From contig CM054059.1 of the NCBI GenBank assembly GCA_028641055.1, positions 50,724,678-50,788,677 of the forward strand: DNA of 64,000 nt, given 5' to 3'. Under the pieces are notes generated by a model. It ran no database searches. It saw nothing but the letters and a program-made list of their open reading frames with translations, and was not told the origin of the DNA. The position numbers and the translations under genes were made by a program. The DNA comes from Alopecurus myosuroides (taxonomy: Eukaryota; Streptophyta; Magnoliopsida; Poales; Poaceae). Of the stretch, positions 1 through 11,049 are shown piece by piece (position 1 is the stretch's first letter; every line of letters starts with the position of its first letter).

Positions 1-3
1 GAG

Positions 4-522
4 ATGAGGAAGGAGTACACCGAGTTACCCATGGTTGAGCACAAGGTGAGGAAGCTGTATGTCAAGAGGAAGGTGAAGACTGCGGCTGCTTCTCAGAGTG
101 CTCCATTTGAGGGTGGTTCCTCTATGGGTTGTCCTTCTAGCTCTCAGTCTGCTCCCAGGGTGCCTGTGTCTGATATCACCACCTTGTGCAACGTCAGGAA
201 GCTATCCTGGTTTCAGCGCAACGTGCTCTGCATGAAGGTGGACATTCACAAGGAACAGTACAGGGCATATCGCAGGGACACTGATTTGGCCAGCTCTCAG
301 CGTCAGATTCTCCATCACGTGAGTGGTGGCACTGGTGATGTTCCTGCTCCTCTTGATGCTCAGTCCTACTCTGCTTGGTCTGCTGAGGATTTCACTCCTT
401 GGGAGAGCATTGAGGCGGCCCTCAGGTCTACTCGGGAGACTGCTTCACGAGCTCATGATGCTGCTGCTGATGAGGAGGAGTCTGATGATGAGCAGGGGTC
501 TGGAGACGAGTCGGATGCTTAG
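4..522 (+). CDS. C-terminal part of an extra ORF of a Sirevirus-like Copia element (partial)
   Basis: The reading frame enters from the left edge and ends at TAG 520-522, so only about 172 residues are visible and the ATG at 4 is probably internal. The product is Ser/Ala-rich in the middle and ends in an acidic tail of Glu/Asp runs (last 25 residues). It is followed by about 600 bp of untranslated internal DNA, a polypurine tract and a 3' LTR. A downstream ORF between pol and the 3' LTR is characteristic of Sirevirus-type Copia elements, where it is often called env-like; assignment here rests on position and on the LTR type, not on a domain. A related decayed tail, ending in the same kind of acidic run, lies on the minus strand at about 8941. 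No membrane segment is visible in this part. Confidence 0.55.
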   Translation: MRKEYTELPMVEHKVRKLYVKRKVKTAAASQSAPFEGGSSMGCPSSSQSAPRVPVSDITTLCNVRKLSWFQRNVLCMKVDIHKEQYRAYRRDTDLASSQRQILHHVSGGTGDVPAPLDAQSYSAWSAEDFTPWESIEAALRSTRETASRAHDAAADEEESDDEQGSGDESDA

Positions 523-1124
523 ACCGTGTCTGGGGCGTTAGTTTGGCTATTTCCCTCCTTTTTGGTGTCTCGATGCCAAAGGGGGAAAAGTAGCTATTAT
601 AGACTACGGGATTTGCATGGGTTCGGGCACAAGCATTTGCTTTTATCCTTCCTTTGAGAGCTTGTGTCCGTTTTATCTTCATTTGTCGTGCTTGTGAACT
701 TGTCGTTTATTGTCGTTTAAAACTATGTGTGCTATTATGTGTGTGACTATTGGTTATCTGGATATTATCATGGTTATCTATTTATGGTGTGTTGGTTATC
801 TATCGGATATGTTGAGGTGTTGGTTATCTATCGGATATGTTGAGGAGATTATCTATGATTGTGCTTGGTTATTCTTGGATATATCGTTCTCGCACAAGGT
901 ATATACTTCTTTACACTCAACATATTGGTGATGTTGTCTCATTGTCGTGTTTGCTACTTGTTGAAAATCTCTTCCTATACATCATTGCATCCATTTGCGT
1001 TTGAGGCAAACAAAAGATATGCATAGAGATAGGGGGAGAGTTTTTCATCTTGTTTCAAGCATGATTACTGTCAAGGTTTATTGCAAATCTTAGTATTGTC
1101 ATCTAACACCAAAAAGGGGGAGAT
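523..1124 (+). other. 3' untranslated internal region and polypurine tracts of the Sirevirus-like element
   Basis: No gene. Two purine-rich tracts are visible: a run of A/G with five G at about 574-592, and the terminal tract at 1111-1122 (AAAAAGGGGGAG), two bases before the LTR. The terminal tract would prime plus-strand synthesis. Short direct repeats (GGTTATCTATCGGATATGTT, twice at about 793-842) lie between them. Confidence 0.7.
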
Positions 1125-2549
1125 TGAAAGTGCATTTCGTTTTCCCAGTGTTTTGTGTGTTAGTTAACAATACTAAGTACATTATTTATCGAGGTGTTTA
1201 GTGTGCAGGTGTTATACTTAACATCGGCATCGAGCACTGAAAAGTCGGTGAAGTTTGGCCTGAGGTTTTTGGGACAGAACTCAACCGGATTATTCGGACC
1301 GGATTATTCATCCTGGACCGGATATTCCGGTTGCTGAGAAAGGAGCTCAAAAATGGCTAAGGACTGAGAATTTCGCATACTGGAATCAACCGGATTATTC
1401 GGACCGGATATTTCATCCTGGACCGGATATTCCGGTTGCTGCGAAAAATTGCTAAGGACTGGAAGTTTTGAGCTACTGGAGTCAACCGGATTATTTGGTC
1501 CGGATTATTCATCCCGGACCGGATATTCCGGTTGCTGCGAAAAACTGCTAAGGACTGGAAGTTTTGAGCTACTGGAGTCAACTGGATTATTTGTACCGGA
1601 TATTTCATATCTATACCGGATATTCCGGTTGCAGTTGAGGAAGTGGAAAAATGGCTAAGGACTAGAAGATTTGCGTACTGGCATCTACCGGATTATTTGT
1701 ACCGGATTATTTCAGATCAACCGGATAATCCGGTCCAGCACTGCAGTTCTGCGTGGAGCAAACTAACCGGATATTCCGGTCCAAACTTGGACCGGATATT
1801 CCGGTACCTTTTTTCCTGCACAACGACTAGTTGTGAGGAGGGACTATAAATAGCCCTCCTCTTCTTCCTCAAGATCTAGTTCTTCCCCTTAGCATTGATG
1901 AGCATTTAAGAACTCACCAAATCCCTCATAACTCCCAATCCCTCCACCCAATCTTGAAGATCTTTGGAGGATTGAAGGAGAAGGCCCCGATCTACATCTT
2001 CACCGACCCGTTCTTCATTTCCCCCTCTCTAGCTCGAGGGATCTTGCCTAGGGTTTCCTCTTGTGGAGAACCTAGGCATCTTGTTTCTTGTTGGTGATTC
2101 AAGAGTAGTTGGGAGCCCCCAATTAAGTTGTGGGTGTGTGCCCCAAGGTGTTTGTAAAGGATTTGATCCCCGCCTCAAAGGGGTTCTATAGTGGAAGGTG
2201 AACTAGGCCTTTGTGGCGAAGTTCATCAGAGAATAGGGTGAAGCCTTAGTGGCGTTGAGTAGGCCTTTGTGGCGAGCTCACACCCCTCCAACGAGACGTA
2301 CTCCCCTAAAAAGGAGGAACTCGGAAATACATCGTGTCTCCGTGTGCTTCCATCGGTTACCTCGTTCCTCCCTCTCTTTACTTACTTGTACTTGTTGCAT
2401 TGATTGCTTGTCTTGTCATATAGGTAAATTCATCACTAGTTGCACTATCTAGAGAATTTACCTTTCTTGTCAAGCCTAAATTTGAGAAAAATTAAAATTT
2501 GCCGTAGCACCTATTCACCCCCCCTCTAGGTGCCCATACTATACTTTCA
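1125..2549 (+). mobile_element. 3' LTR of the Sirevirus-like Copia element (1425 bp)
   Basis: The LTR begins TGAAAGT directly after the polypurine tract and ends ACTTTCA, a perfect 7-bp terminal inverted repeat. It carries a palindrome array in its first half and a TATAAATAG box near 1846, followed by a C/T-rich stretch that suits the transcript start. The 5 bases after it (ATCGG, 2550-2554) are predicted to be the target duplication, because an intact relative of the interrupted LTR (53593 onward) reads TGTGACGCCCCGAG then ATCGG then GC. The 5' part of this element lies outside the window to the left. Confidence 0.85.
1275..1810 (+). repeat. Array of CCGGATATTCCGG-type palindromes in the LTR
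   Basis: About five degenerate units of roughly 93-109 bp (starts near 1280, 1386, 1484, 1577 and 1686). Each holds a CCGGATTATT box and most hold the 13-bp near-palindrome CCGGATATTCCGG, often followed by TTGCTG. Palindrome clusters of similar CCGG...CCGG form are known from maize Sirevirus LTRs. They are rich in CpG and may be binding or methylation sites; that role is inference. Confidence 0.8.
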
Positions 2550-5500
2550 ATCGGGCATTATGCAGATTTCAGCATTCCCGCCAAAATCCACATAATAACC
2601 CAATTCCAGGTTGCCACTTGTGATAACATTACAATAGTTCACGAATATTCCACAGTTACAACAGAAACAGATAGATACAAGATGACTCAAACGAGCCAGG
2701 GTGACAACTGATACATTACAAAGATCCAAATAACAGCGGAAGAAACAAACGTCCGGCTACGGACAAGATACAAATTGGACTAAGAGTCCTGAAGATAACC
2801 GAGAGCGTCCAATCCCTGCCCAGGCCAAGCCGGAGGGATTCCCAAGCTAACGTCGTCAGACTTCAAACCTGTTGACTGCAATGTTGAATATGCAGCCACA
2901 AAAAAGATTCGTGGGTCAGTACGGTTAAGTACTAGCAAGTGGATAAACCATACTCACAAGATACCGGCGTAGCCAGTCATCACAAGATACAAATACTTTA
3001 GGATCAACGGAAAGAAAGGGGTTATTGCAAATAAGCGGCAGCGGGCTGCACTAAACAACTACAGAGGGACACTACAACTTCCGGCTACCAGAAAGAAGAT
3101 ACGATCGAGTATTGTAACCAACTGAAAGATAACTTCAAACAAACCCATCCTGGATCTCGCCCCTTATCCGAAGAAGCAATCCGAGGATAACTCACACAGT
3201 TGGATTAATGATGGTTCAGATTATTGTGTCAATAAGCCTATTACTAGTCAAGTTGTTAATCATGGGGTGAAAGATTGTTAATCATTAGGTTTAAGTTGTC
3301 CTGAGTACTTGTTAGCCAGTACTTTCACCAAGTAATCCATAACCGCGGAAAACACGGCTTCTCGAGAAGATTATCCCTGCAGGGTTGCACCAATTTGGCC
3401 GTACACGCATGAATAACCCGCCAGATGGAAAGGCCCTTCCACCAAGCGGGGCACTCAACACAACTCAACTCTTCTTAGCATCAAGCCCAAAGAACCTTGG
3501 GCGCACGGCTAATCGAGCCCAGAAGAAAATGGACCCTCATAGCACTCTAAGAACGTGTCCCCCTATATGCCGACTACGAAAGTTCCACCTGGGATCCAAG
3601 GGCTCGCAAGATCATGCATGCAGCAAATGGAAAGCCCGAACTAAATGAGGCGATTTGGACGAGATGCGAATCGAGTCAAATTGAGGGGGGCGCCCATACT
3701 CGCTTCCCACATGCGGTTAGTGCGCTCATCATGGATCAGTAGACAAGACCCTTTTCCTATTAGGGTCGACACTAGCAGGCCTCAAAACCACAAAGGGCCT
3801 CCTGCCGGTGCCTTATCATCAAATTATTATTTAACAATAACAGTAGCATGATTGATTGATTAATTAAACATCGAGCCCCCAGAACATAATGAAATAGTAA
3901 CAGAAAGTAACGGGTAACAGACTCGAGCAAAACAACCCTAAGCATGCTAGTAAGACACGGGCTCAAACAATGGTTGTAGGTGTGGAGGTGAGGCAATAGC
4001 AGGGTTAAGGGATCCATGTGATAGGTTCGTAACAGAAACAACTACTACTAAGGCTAGCAGAAAAGAACAACGGGAAGAATCGGTAACAAGTGATGAAAGG
4101 CAGCCATTTGGCAGCAAGTGAGTATACTTGCCTGAGATCCCGCAAGGTAGCAGAACTTGTCGTTGCTCACATCATCTCAACGTCCTATCCGGGAAGAAGC
4201 AACGAACCTCGAACAAACACCGGATGCAACAATTACTACTACGGCAAAAGATCCAGCATGATCTAGATATGGATGCATGACAGGTTTAAAGATGCATCAA
4301 GGTAAACTAGTTGACAAGATAAACAAATTTAAATGGACCCATATGCAATTTGAGTTGCATATGAACAGCCCATGAATTATGGGTGAAACAATTGTTTTCC
4401 AACTAATCATTAGGTGAAAGTGGTTTAGGATGAGGCATGAATGAGGAAAACAACAAAATAACAACAATAGAACCAAATGGAAATAAAGTTTACCAAGTTT
4501 AGAAACTCATTTATTAAGTTAAGAAATTTTGGTTTCTTAAAGGTGTCACACAAGCATTTGTTGTTTTCATCAAGTTTAATTGTTCAAAATAGGTAACAAA
4601 GTTTATATTTGATAAGAACACACAATTTTGGGTGGATTGCATGTTTCACTTGTTGAAAAAGGATTTCAAATAAATTATTTATGAATTAAACAAGGTTAAG
4701 CAAGAATTAAAAGAATTTAACTCAAACATGAACTTATTTGAGTTTTTATTTGTTCAAAGCATTAAACCAAATTCATATTTGAAAAGTTTATACTTTTAGG
4801 GTAGGAAAACATATTTTATATGTCCCAAAAGAATTTGTTTTGATCAAGTTATGAAATTACCAATTTTAAATGAATTAAACAAGGTTTAAATTATTTAACC
4901 AATTTTAATTATTCAAAACAGAAAACAAAGTTTATATTTGGAAAGAGGGTTTAATTTTGCATGGAAAACATATTTCATTTGTGGAAATTGGATTTAGAAT
5001 GAGCAAGTTATTATTTTGGCAATTTTAAATGCAATAAACAAGAAACAGTTGTTTTCAGCAATTTAAATTATTCAAAACAGCAAACAAAATTTATATTTGG
5101 AAAGTACATGAAAAGTTGATTGGAAAACATATTTAGTTTGTGGAATTTGGAATTTTTATGAACGAGTTATGAATTTTGCAATTTTAAGTGAATTTGACAA
5201 GTTTTCAAATATTGCACAAATTTAAAATATTCAAAACAGTAAACAAATTTTATATTTGGATAGAACATTTAATTTGGTATTGAAAACATATCAAAAATAT
5301 TGGATTTGGAGTTAAAATGATTTTATTATGCAATTTACAAAATTGAGGTGCAATCTGCCATTTTAATTCATCTAGGGACTTAGGAAATATTTTTACAGGG
5401 GTCTAGAGTAATTACCAGGGGCCTATTGGTGATTACTGACAAGTTCTGTGACCAAACACATGTAAAATAAAATTTTGGTTAATTGTGCAGGGGGTGGGAT

Positions 5501-6905
5501 TCGATCCACCCACCTCCTGCTGCGCCAAGGGGTGAGAAACCAGTGGGCTAGAGCGGCTGTTGTGTTAGGGAGGGGGCCTCGGGGGGTATAAGCTTCAGTT
5601 TTGCGGGATGTTTTCTGAATCTAACTGTACCACGAACAGGTACAGCCTGCGATCAGAGAGGAGGACGCCATGGCTTCTCTCGCTAGGGCGTCGGAGGGGG
5701 CGGTTGGTGGAGGCGCTGTGGGGGGTGCGGGAGGAGAAGGGAGAGGGAGGAGAGGCGATCGAGCGAGTCTCACCTCGAGGCAGAATCGGAGGCGAGGCAG
5801 GGGTCGGTGCAGGGAGCAGGCGCAGCAGGGAGCGATGGTGGAGGTGCAGCCGCGGCGGCAACTTCCCGGCGACGGCGCGGCCGAGGCAAGCGCCCACCGC
5901 CCGGGGTTCCTTCATGAGAAACGGGGATGGAACCCTCCTGGTTCCATTCCCGTTGAGAGCGCGGGCCGGCGTCAAGCAGGGTGGCGGCGCCATGGTCGCC
6001 AAGGTGCGGCCATGGAAGGGGTTCAGTAATCTTCAGAAGAAAAGCAGTGGATTTTAGAGGGTAATTCGAGGGGAAGAGGAAGGATGGCGGCGGATGGGAG
6101 GAGGAGGAGGAGTGGGGAGCTCGGCTAGGGTTAGGGTTGCCCTCTAGGGGGGTAGATAAGGAGGGGGCAAGGGGGCAGGTGGTCCATGGAGGGGGGTGTG
6201 ACAGCGACTCCCCTCTGTCCGTACGAAGAAGATGACCGTGGGGGGTCTGATGGGCTTAGGTGGTGGTGGGCTGAGAGGAAAAAAAGGGCTGCCTCCTCTC
6301 TCCTTGGCCTTTATTTTTATTTTTTTCCTTATTATTTTTTTTTGCAAGAAATAAAAGAGGGAGAGAGAGAAAGAATAGGTTGGGGGGGTTATTCATTTGA
6401 TGAACATTTTCTTTATTAATTGCAAAGCAGCAACAAAGGTGGTTTAAATTATTTTCAATAATTTGATATTAAATTGTTGGGTGAGTTTCAATTAGGGTTT
6501 GGTTTGGGATTTTGGAAAATAAACAAATTTTATTTATTAATCTCAAGCAATTTTGCAATCATCATTGAATTTAATAGTTGGCAAGAATTTGATTTTTTAA
6601 ACCACCATTTGATCATGCCCTTTATGATTGAAATGATTTGAAATTTAAGTTGAATTGGAAATTTACCATTAGGGTTTTCAACAAGAGGGAAAATATTATT
6701 AACAAGCAACTCAACTTCAAACTATTGAAAACAATTGGATTTGTTTGGTTTGCAATTTTCAATTTGGAAACGTTGGACAAGTGTGAAAGTTTTAATTTGG
6801 TTTTGAATCTTTGATTTGTTTTGAAAACATGATGCAATGCATAGGATGCATGTGATGCAATGCAACAACCAACTTTCTATCTAGGGTAACACCCCAGGTG
6901 TTACA
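2550..6905 (-). mobile_element. Long Gypsy-type LTR, interrupted at its left end
   Basis: Colinear with the two LTRs at 53593-57688 and 58162-62259 but clearly diverged. It ends with the same GGTGTTACA (6897-6905). The first 14 or so bases of the family terminus are missing on the left because the Sirevirus-like element inserted there. The GC-rich block at about 5640-6130 lies where the other copies have theirs. Orientation is taken from those copies, whose primer-binding site shows they read on the minus strand. It could be a solo LTR or one end of a larger element; the flank TCACG at 6906 has no visible partner. Confidence 0.8.
4575..5340 (-). repeat. Degenerate tandem repeats of about 160 bp in the LTR
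   Basis: An A-rich box of the form TTCAAAACAGxAAACAAA followed by TTTATATTTGGAAAG recurs near 4601, 4771, 4930, 5091 and 5250, spacing 170, 159, 161 and 159 bp. The same kind of box, similarly spaced, is seen in the 53593/58162 LTRs and, reversed, in the LTRs of the element at 22196-36858. Confidence 0.7.
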
Positions 6906-7440
6906 TCACGTTATTCCTGATCATGGTCTTAGTTAAATTTCTAGCGAAATATAAGAGTTTATTGTTAGGGTAACAGTAGTACTGAATCGACCCAAGTATA
7001 TGATCTTACTAAAAGAGACTAAACAATTATGATGTATTTAGCAAAGTACATATATATGGAGTTTTCATTGACTATAATTCATATACTGTGAGAATATCTA
7101 GTAACCGCACAATCGAAAGTTATACTTTCGATGTCTTCAACCATCCATAGTAACATGGCAGCATAACGTTTCCATTTGTGTATAATATGGAGCGTGTAAT
7201 GGAACTGAGATCGCTGAAAATTAGTACTTAACTCCTCTTGATGATGGAGAGATACATGCTCTGGACTCTCTCAGTATCAATGATGTCAACCAATCGTCTG
7301 TCCAGACACAATATGATTTATCACAAGGACATCGCGGTCGGGGATAAGGATGAGAAAAGAGAACGATACCGATACGAGCTTTATGTGTTATGATCAAAGG
7401 GTTTGATCAGACTAGAGCACATAGTCTCACCTCATGGTAT
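6906..7440. other. Unassigned stretch, no gene seen
   Basis: No convincing ORF, splice structure or terminal repeat. The inverted pair CGAAAGT...ACTTTCG at about 7105-7120 is the only local structure. Probably an old LTR-element remnant. Confidence 0.4.
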
Positions 7441-8454
7441 CATTGGTATCGCGAAGTTAAGGCTCATTGCTTTGCCACAAAGGCCTAGTTCACCTTCCAC
7501 TATTAATTCCCTTCGAGGTGGAAATTGGAGCATTTACAATGAGCTTGAAGCACACACCCACAACTGAATTGGGGGCTTCCAAAACACCAACAATGTTTTT
7601 ACAGTCACAAGTAAGCAACAATAAAGTCTAGGTTTTCCCCAAGGAAACTCTAGACTTGAAACCATCAAGCGAATGAGGGAGAAATGAAGAACGGTTGGTG
7701 AAGATGTAGATCGGAGTTTTCTCCTTCAATCCTCCGAAGATCAACGAATTTGTGTGGACGGATTGGGAGATCTAACAAGGCAGGTGAGCTCAATTAATGG
7801 AGCAATGAATGCTAAACGAGCTAGCTGGAGGAAGAAGAAGGGGAGGGGGTATTTATATCCAATCCCCAAAATCTAGCCGTTTGACACCTTTCTGCTAATG
7901 TCACACCAGAGACTCCGGTCTAACAAAATTTACGGACAGATTCCAGTGGGCCGGAAACTTTGTGAAACCCCGGAGACTCCGGACAGGGTCCAACGGACGA
8001 CACCACCTTGTCTTCCTGCTGGGAAAGTCTCGAGTGCGGATACTCCGGCCATGCCGGAGATTCCGCACAAGCTCTGGATACTTTCCGTCTTGGATAAAGT
8101 GGGTGACACCACTTGTGTCTTGTGTAGGGAAATGCCCTGAGTCCGGAGACTCCAGCCCCTGCACACCAGAGAATCCAGCTGGGCCGGAAACTCCATGCAG
8201 AATCCGGACACAATCTGGTGTGGTTCCAGAGAATGACACCACTAGTTTTTCTTGCTGGAAAATCCTGAGTCCAGAGACTCCGTCTTAGAGAGAATTTCCA
8301 GCACTTCTAGCTCTCTTTGTTCCTTTTTGGGAAACAAAGCCACCTTTGATAATCATTTAATAATAGCTCCGAAAACATCAACACACAAGTTAAAATAATA
8401 CTAGTGTAGTTATCAAACACAAAAAATTAAAATTAGGCGAGATATGCACTTTCA
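7441..8454 (-). mobile_element. Truncated LTR of a minus-strand Sirevirus-like element
   Basis: Read on the minus strand it begins TGAAAGTGCAT at 8454, preceded by a purine-rich tract (8455-8470). The block at 7485-7570 is the reverse complement of a conserved block in the LTR at 2100-2215 (GGTGAACTAGGCCTTTGTGG and neighbours). The far LTR end (ATACTTTCA) is not found, so it is truncated or replaced near 7440. Same superfamily as the element at 1-2549, different subfamily. Confidence 0.7.
7905..8285 (-). repeat. CCGGAGACTCCGG-type palindrome cluster
   Basis: Repeated boxes such as GGAGACTCCGG and CCGGCCATGCCGGAG, many self-complementary, in the same relative LTR position as the 1275-1810 array. 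The boxes differ in sequence between the two LTRs, but the palindromic design is shared. Confidence 0.65.
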
Positions 8455-9019
8455 ATCTCGCCCTTTTTGTTCTTTGATGACAACACAAGTATTTGCAATG
8501 ATAACCGTTCCTAGACATAGGATTGGAAAATATAGACGCCCCCGCCCCCCTTTATGGGTGCACCAATGGAACACAACAACAAGGATTTACACTCCCCCTA
8601 TATTTTATGAACTCACATCATAAGCAAACAAAATATACCGAACAATGTAATTGCATAAGTAAGACAAGTAAGGCATTAGAGGATTAGCACAAACATAGAT
8701 AGATAATAGGCTCACAAACGTATTCTTACCACACACACAACCACAAGGTTCAATACTAGAGAAGTTTCCAAAGCAAATAAGATGAAAGGAGACACAAGCT
8801 ATAAAAGGCAAATCAAGTTCAAAAGCTTGTGCTCCGAGCAACCCCTGCAAATGCCCGGATAGCCTAGATAGAAACTTCTCCCCCTTTGGCATCAAGACAC
8901 CAAAAAGGAGGAAAGAGCACATTACACGTAACCCAAAGGATCAATCTTCCTCCTCCTCCTCGGAGTCCTCGTCCTCGTACTATTCTCCATTTTGAAAATG
9001 CTCTTCTGCTTCAGCCATA
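8455..9019 (-). mobile_element. 3' internal remnant of the minus-strand Sirevirus-like element
   Basis: Read on the minus strand: the end of a decayed ORF (stop codon at 8941-8943 after a run of Glu/Asp codons, with an in-frame TAG twelve codons earlier), then a block starting CTTTTTGGTGTCTTGATGCC with a purine tract, matching 555-600 of the first element, then about 400 bp without a gene and the terminal purine tract at 8455-8470. No functional protein remains. Confidence 0.65.
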
Positions 9020-9125
9020 GGAGTAAAATAATAATAGCCCTTAAAAAAATCAACACAGAAGTTAAAATAATGCTAGTGTTGTTGTCAAACACACAAAATT
9101 CAATTAGGCGAGATATGCACTTTCA
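9020..9125 (-). mobile_element. Second, truncated copy of the Sirevirus-like LTR edge
   Basis: 9045-9125 repeats 8375-8454 almost base for base (same strand, ending in the LTR terminus TGAAAGTGCAT on the minus strand). Two parallel LTR edges about 670 bp apart, with element-internal DNA between them, indicate a rearranged or deleted copy. Confidence 0.65.
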
Positions 9126-10501
9126 GCTCCCTCTTCAATCTGCGGCCGAAACAAGTTAAAACGCACCCGGTACGGGTCAGTTTTCAGCGTACCGGGGTTA
9201 TTATTTGTAACCGACTTAAAATGGTATGGTCGGTGTTTCCATTTCACCCTCTGTGTCGAGTAATTTTGCTTGATATGGTTAGTGGTACGGTCAAGGGTGA
9301 CCGTACCGTGACTCGATATGTGGGTACTACCTTGTTTGCTCGCGGTGACTGGTACGGTCATAATTTACCGTACCACACTCGTTCAGTGCCCTTCTACCTC
9401 TTCTTTGACTTCTCCGAATTTGTACTTCTTTGGAATGGCCTTTATTGCTAGCTATGATCTCGTGAAATAATGTCTAGTTATTCTTGACACTTTTGCCACC
9501 TCTTTTAAGAGTGGTGTGTCAAAGAACAAAGTATGCTTAATCCCATGGAGAGACATAAAAGTGATCAAACGAACAGTTAACTCCGAAGAGGAGAATCAAA
9601 CAATCACAATATTTTTTGGTTTGAGTATTTTGTCGTCATCCGATCAAGAAGATCTAGGTTTTCACCTAGAGGACGAGACCCAAGGGTTGGAGGGGGAGGT
9701 CTTCGCGACAAAAACATCAAGATGGAAACGTCGCCCAAAGGCGTCACCATCGCCGGCACCGACAAGGTCGGGCACGACTTTCGTCTGGACCGTCCGTACC
9801 ACCACGATCGCCGAACTCCCGCAATGTCAAGCAATCCGCTGTGCGCCAGACAATGAAGCCTCCAAAGAGCCAACAACCTCACCAAGAGCAGCACCTTCCG
9901 CGAACCACCGCCCACTAGGTCAATAGCACCACATCAACACCACCGCACCCTGGAGACACCGTCCCAACTTTCAAACGCCTCCGGACAGCACTCCAGACCT
10001 GAGCGCCATGGCATCCTCCACATGTCGTTCGCTAGGCCCCACCGACAACAGGGCCAGAGCGTCAGATGACCCTGTGCTGCCCCACATCCAATCCCGGAGC
10101 CGCTGCAATGGCGCCCAAGCTCACGGCGGCCACGCCCAACTTCGAGTGTGCGCACCACCTCGAAGAGCGGAGCCCAGAGCAGGCCTACCGCGCCACCAGC
10201 AGACACACCAGTGAACTGCCACACCGACGAGCCTCTGCACCGGCCGCGCGGAACCAGATACGCACACGTCACACATTGTCGCTCTCCGACAAGGGCACCG
10301 ATATGTCGGCCTCGCCTTCTGCACCACGCCTCCACACACCACAAGCCTCCACACAGAATAGATCGAAGGAGAACCTCGTTGCCGCCGTCCGCCGGTGAGG
10401 GCTTTTGCGGCGGCAGGGGAAAGAGGTGGAGGTGGGGGGCTCGGGTGTGGAGGCTAGGGTTTAACAACCCGAGTCGCCCCTGAGAGCGACGCAGGGGCAT
10501 G
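9126..10501. other. Mosaic stretch, no supported gene
   Basis: 9126-9530 has short repeats around GGTACGGTCA and no coding potential. 9690-10499 is GC-rich; the minus strand stays open for 227 codons (10617 to 9934) with a Cys/Arg/Gly-rich, domain-free product. Its composition resembles the leader of grass non-LTR elements, such as the one at 45161-46148, but I see neither a clear poly(A) end nor a target duplication. It stops abruptly against the NLR pseudogene at about 10500, so a junction lies there. Confidence 0.4.
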
Positions 10502-11049
10502 CTCCGATTGGGTAATTTGACATACCTAGTTTTCACTTGAGCATACATAGGAGAGGAGCTAGTAGTATTCTGCACTGGCTGGTTCCCCAAGATGAGAACC
10601 GTGAGGTTGAGAGGCATGGAGAATCTGAAGCGGCTAGAGATAAAAGAAGATACTCCCTCTGTCCTGGTGTATAGGGAACATATAGCAATTCTCTAATCCC
10701 TAAGTATTCATTCATTGGGATTTAAACATTACATGTATTGGTGAGGATGGATGGAGAGAGCCAACCGCCCACTAATTAGAAGAGAGTTAATACAAAATGT
10801 TTCTAAGAGATGGGACGACATGTTTTTGTATTGTGTCCTATATACCAGGAAGGAGGGAGTACCATCACGAGCCTTGAAAGATTAACACTATTCAACCTGA
10901 ACAAGTTGACGATGCTCCCACCTGGCATTTAGTTCCTCGTGTCCCTCAAATATCTAGGCTTTCGTGAAATTACTCCTAATATCCTAGCGTTGTTGCGTCA
11001 ATGTCCAAGAATTGGAACCAGGCGGTGGTGGTATCTATATCTCTTATAA
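10502..11049 (+). pseudogene. C-terminal leucine-rich repeats of a CC-NBS-LRR resistance gene, broken
   Basis: With the MITE at 10653-10859 set aside, one frame reads through typical RPM1-like C-terminal LRRs: LGNLTYLVFT, WFPKMRTVRLRGMENL, then after the MITE ITSLERLTLFNLNKLTMLPP, LVSLKYLGFREIT and LLRQCPRIG, ending at TAA 11047-11049 where such proteins normally end. Such proteins act in the cytoplasm or at the plasma membrane as pathogen sensors. The fragment is dead: TGA at 10538-10540, TAG in the middle of the repeat after the MITE, the MITE itself, and loss of everything upstream (coiled coil, NB-ARC, most LRRs) at an abrupt junction near 10500. Identification rests on the repeat pattern and the C-terminal signature. 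Confidence 0.8.
10653..10859. mobile_element. Stowaway-like MITE inside the NLR pseudogene
   Basis: 207 bp, flanked by TA on both sides (10651-10652 and 10860-10861). Terminal inverted repeats start CTCCCTCTGTCCTGGTGTAT on the left and CTCCCTCCTTCCTGGTATAT on the right. CTCCCTC ends and TA duplications are the marks of Tc1/Mariner-type Stowaway MITEs. Removing it and one TA restores the LRR frame, so it arrived after or without disturbing the frame. Confidence 0.9.

Noticed and set aside
5595..6057. Overlapping 119-149 codon frames on both strands
   Set aside because: They lie in the GC-rich block of the long LTR; similar but different frames occur at the same place in its relatives (56520-57148, 61073-61817), so they reflect base composition.
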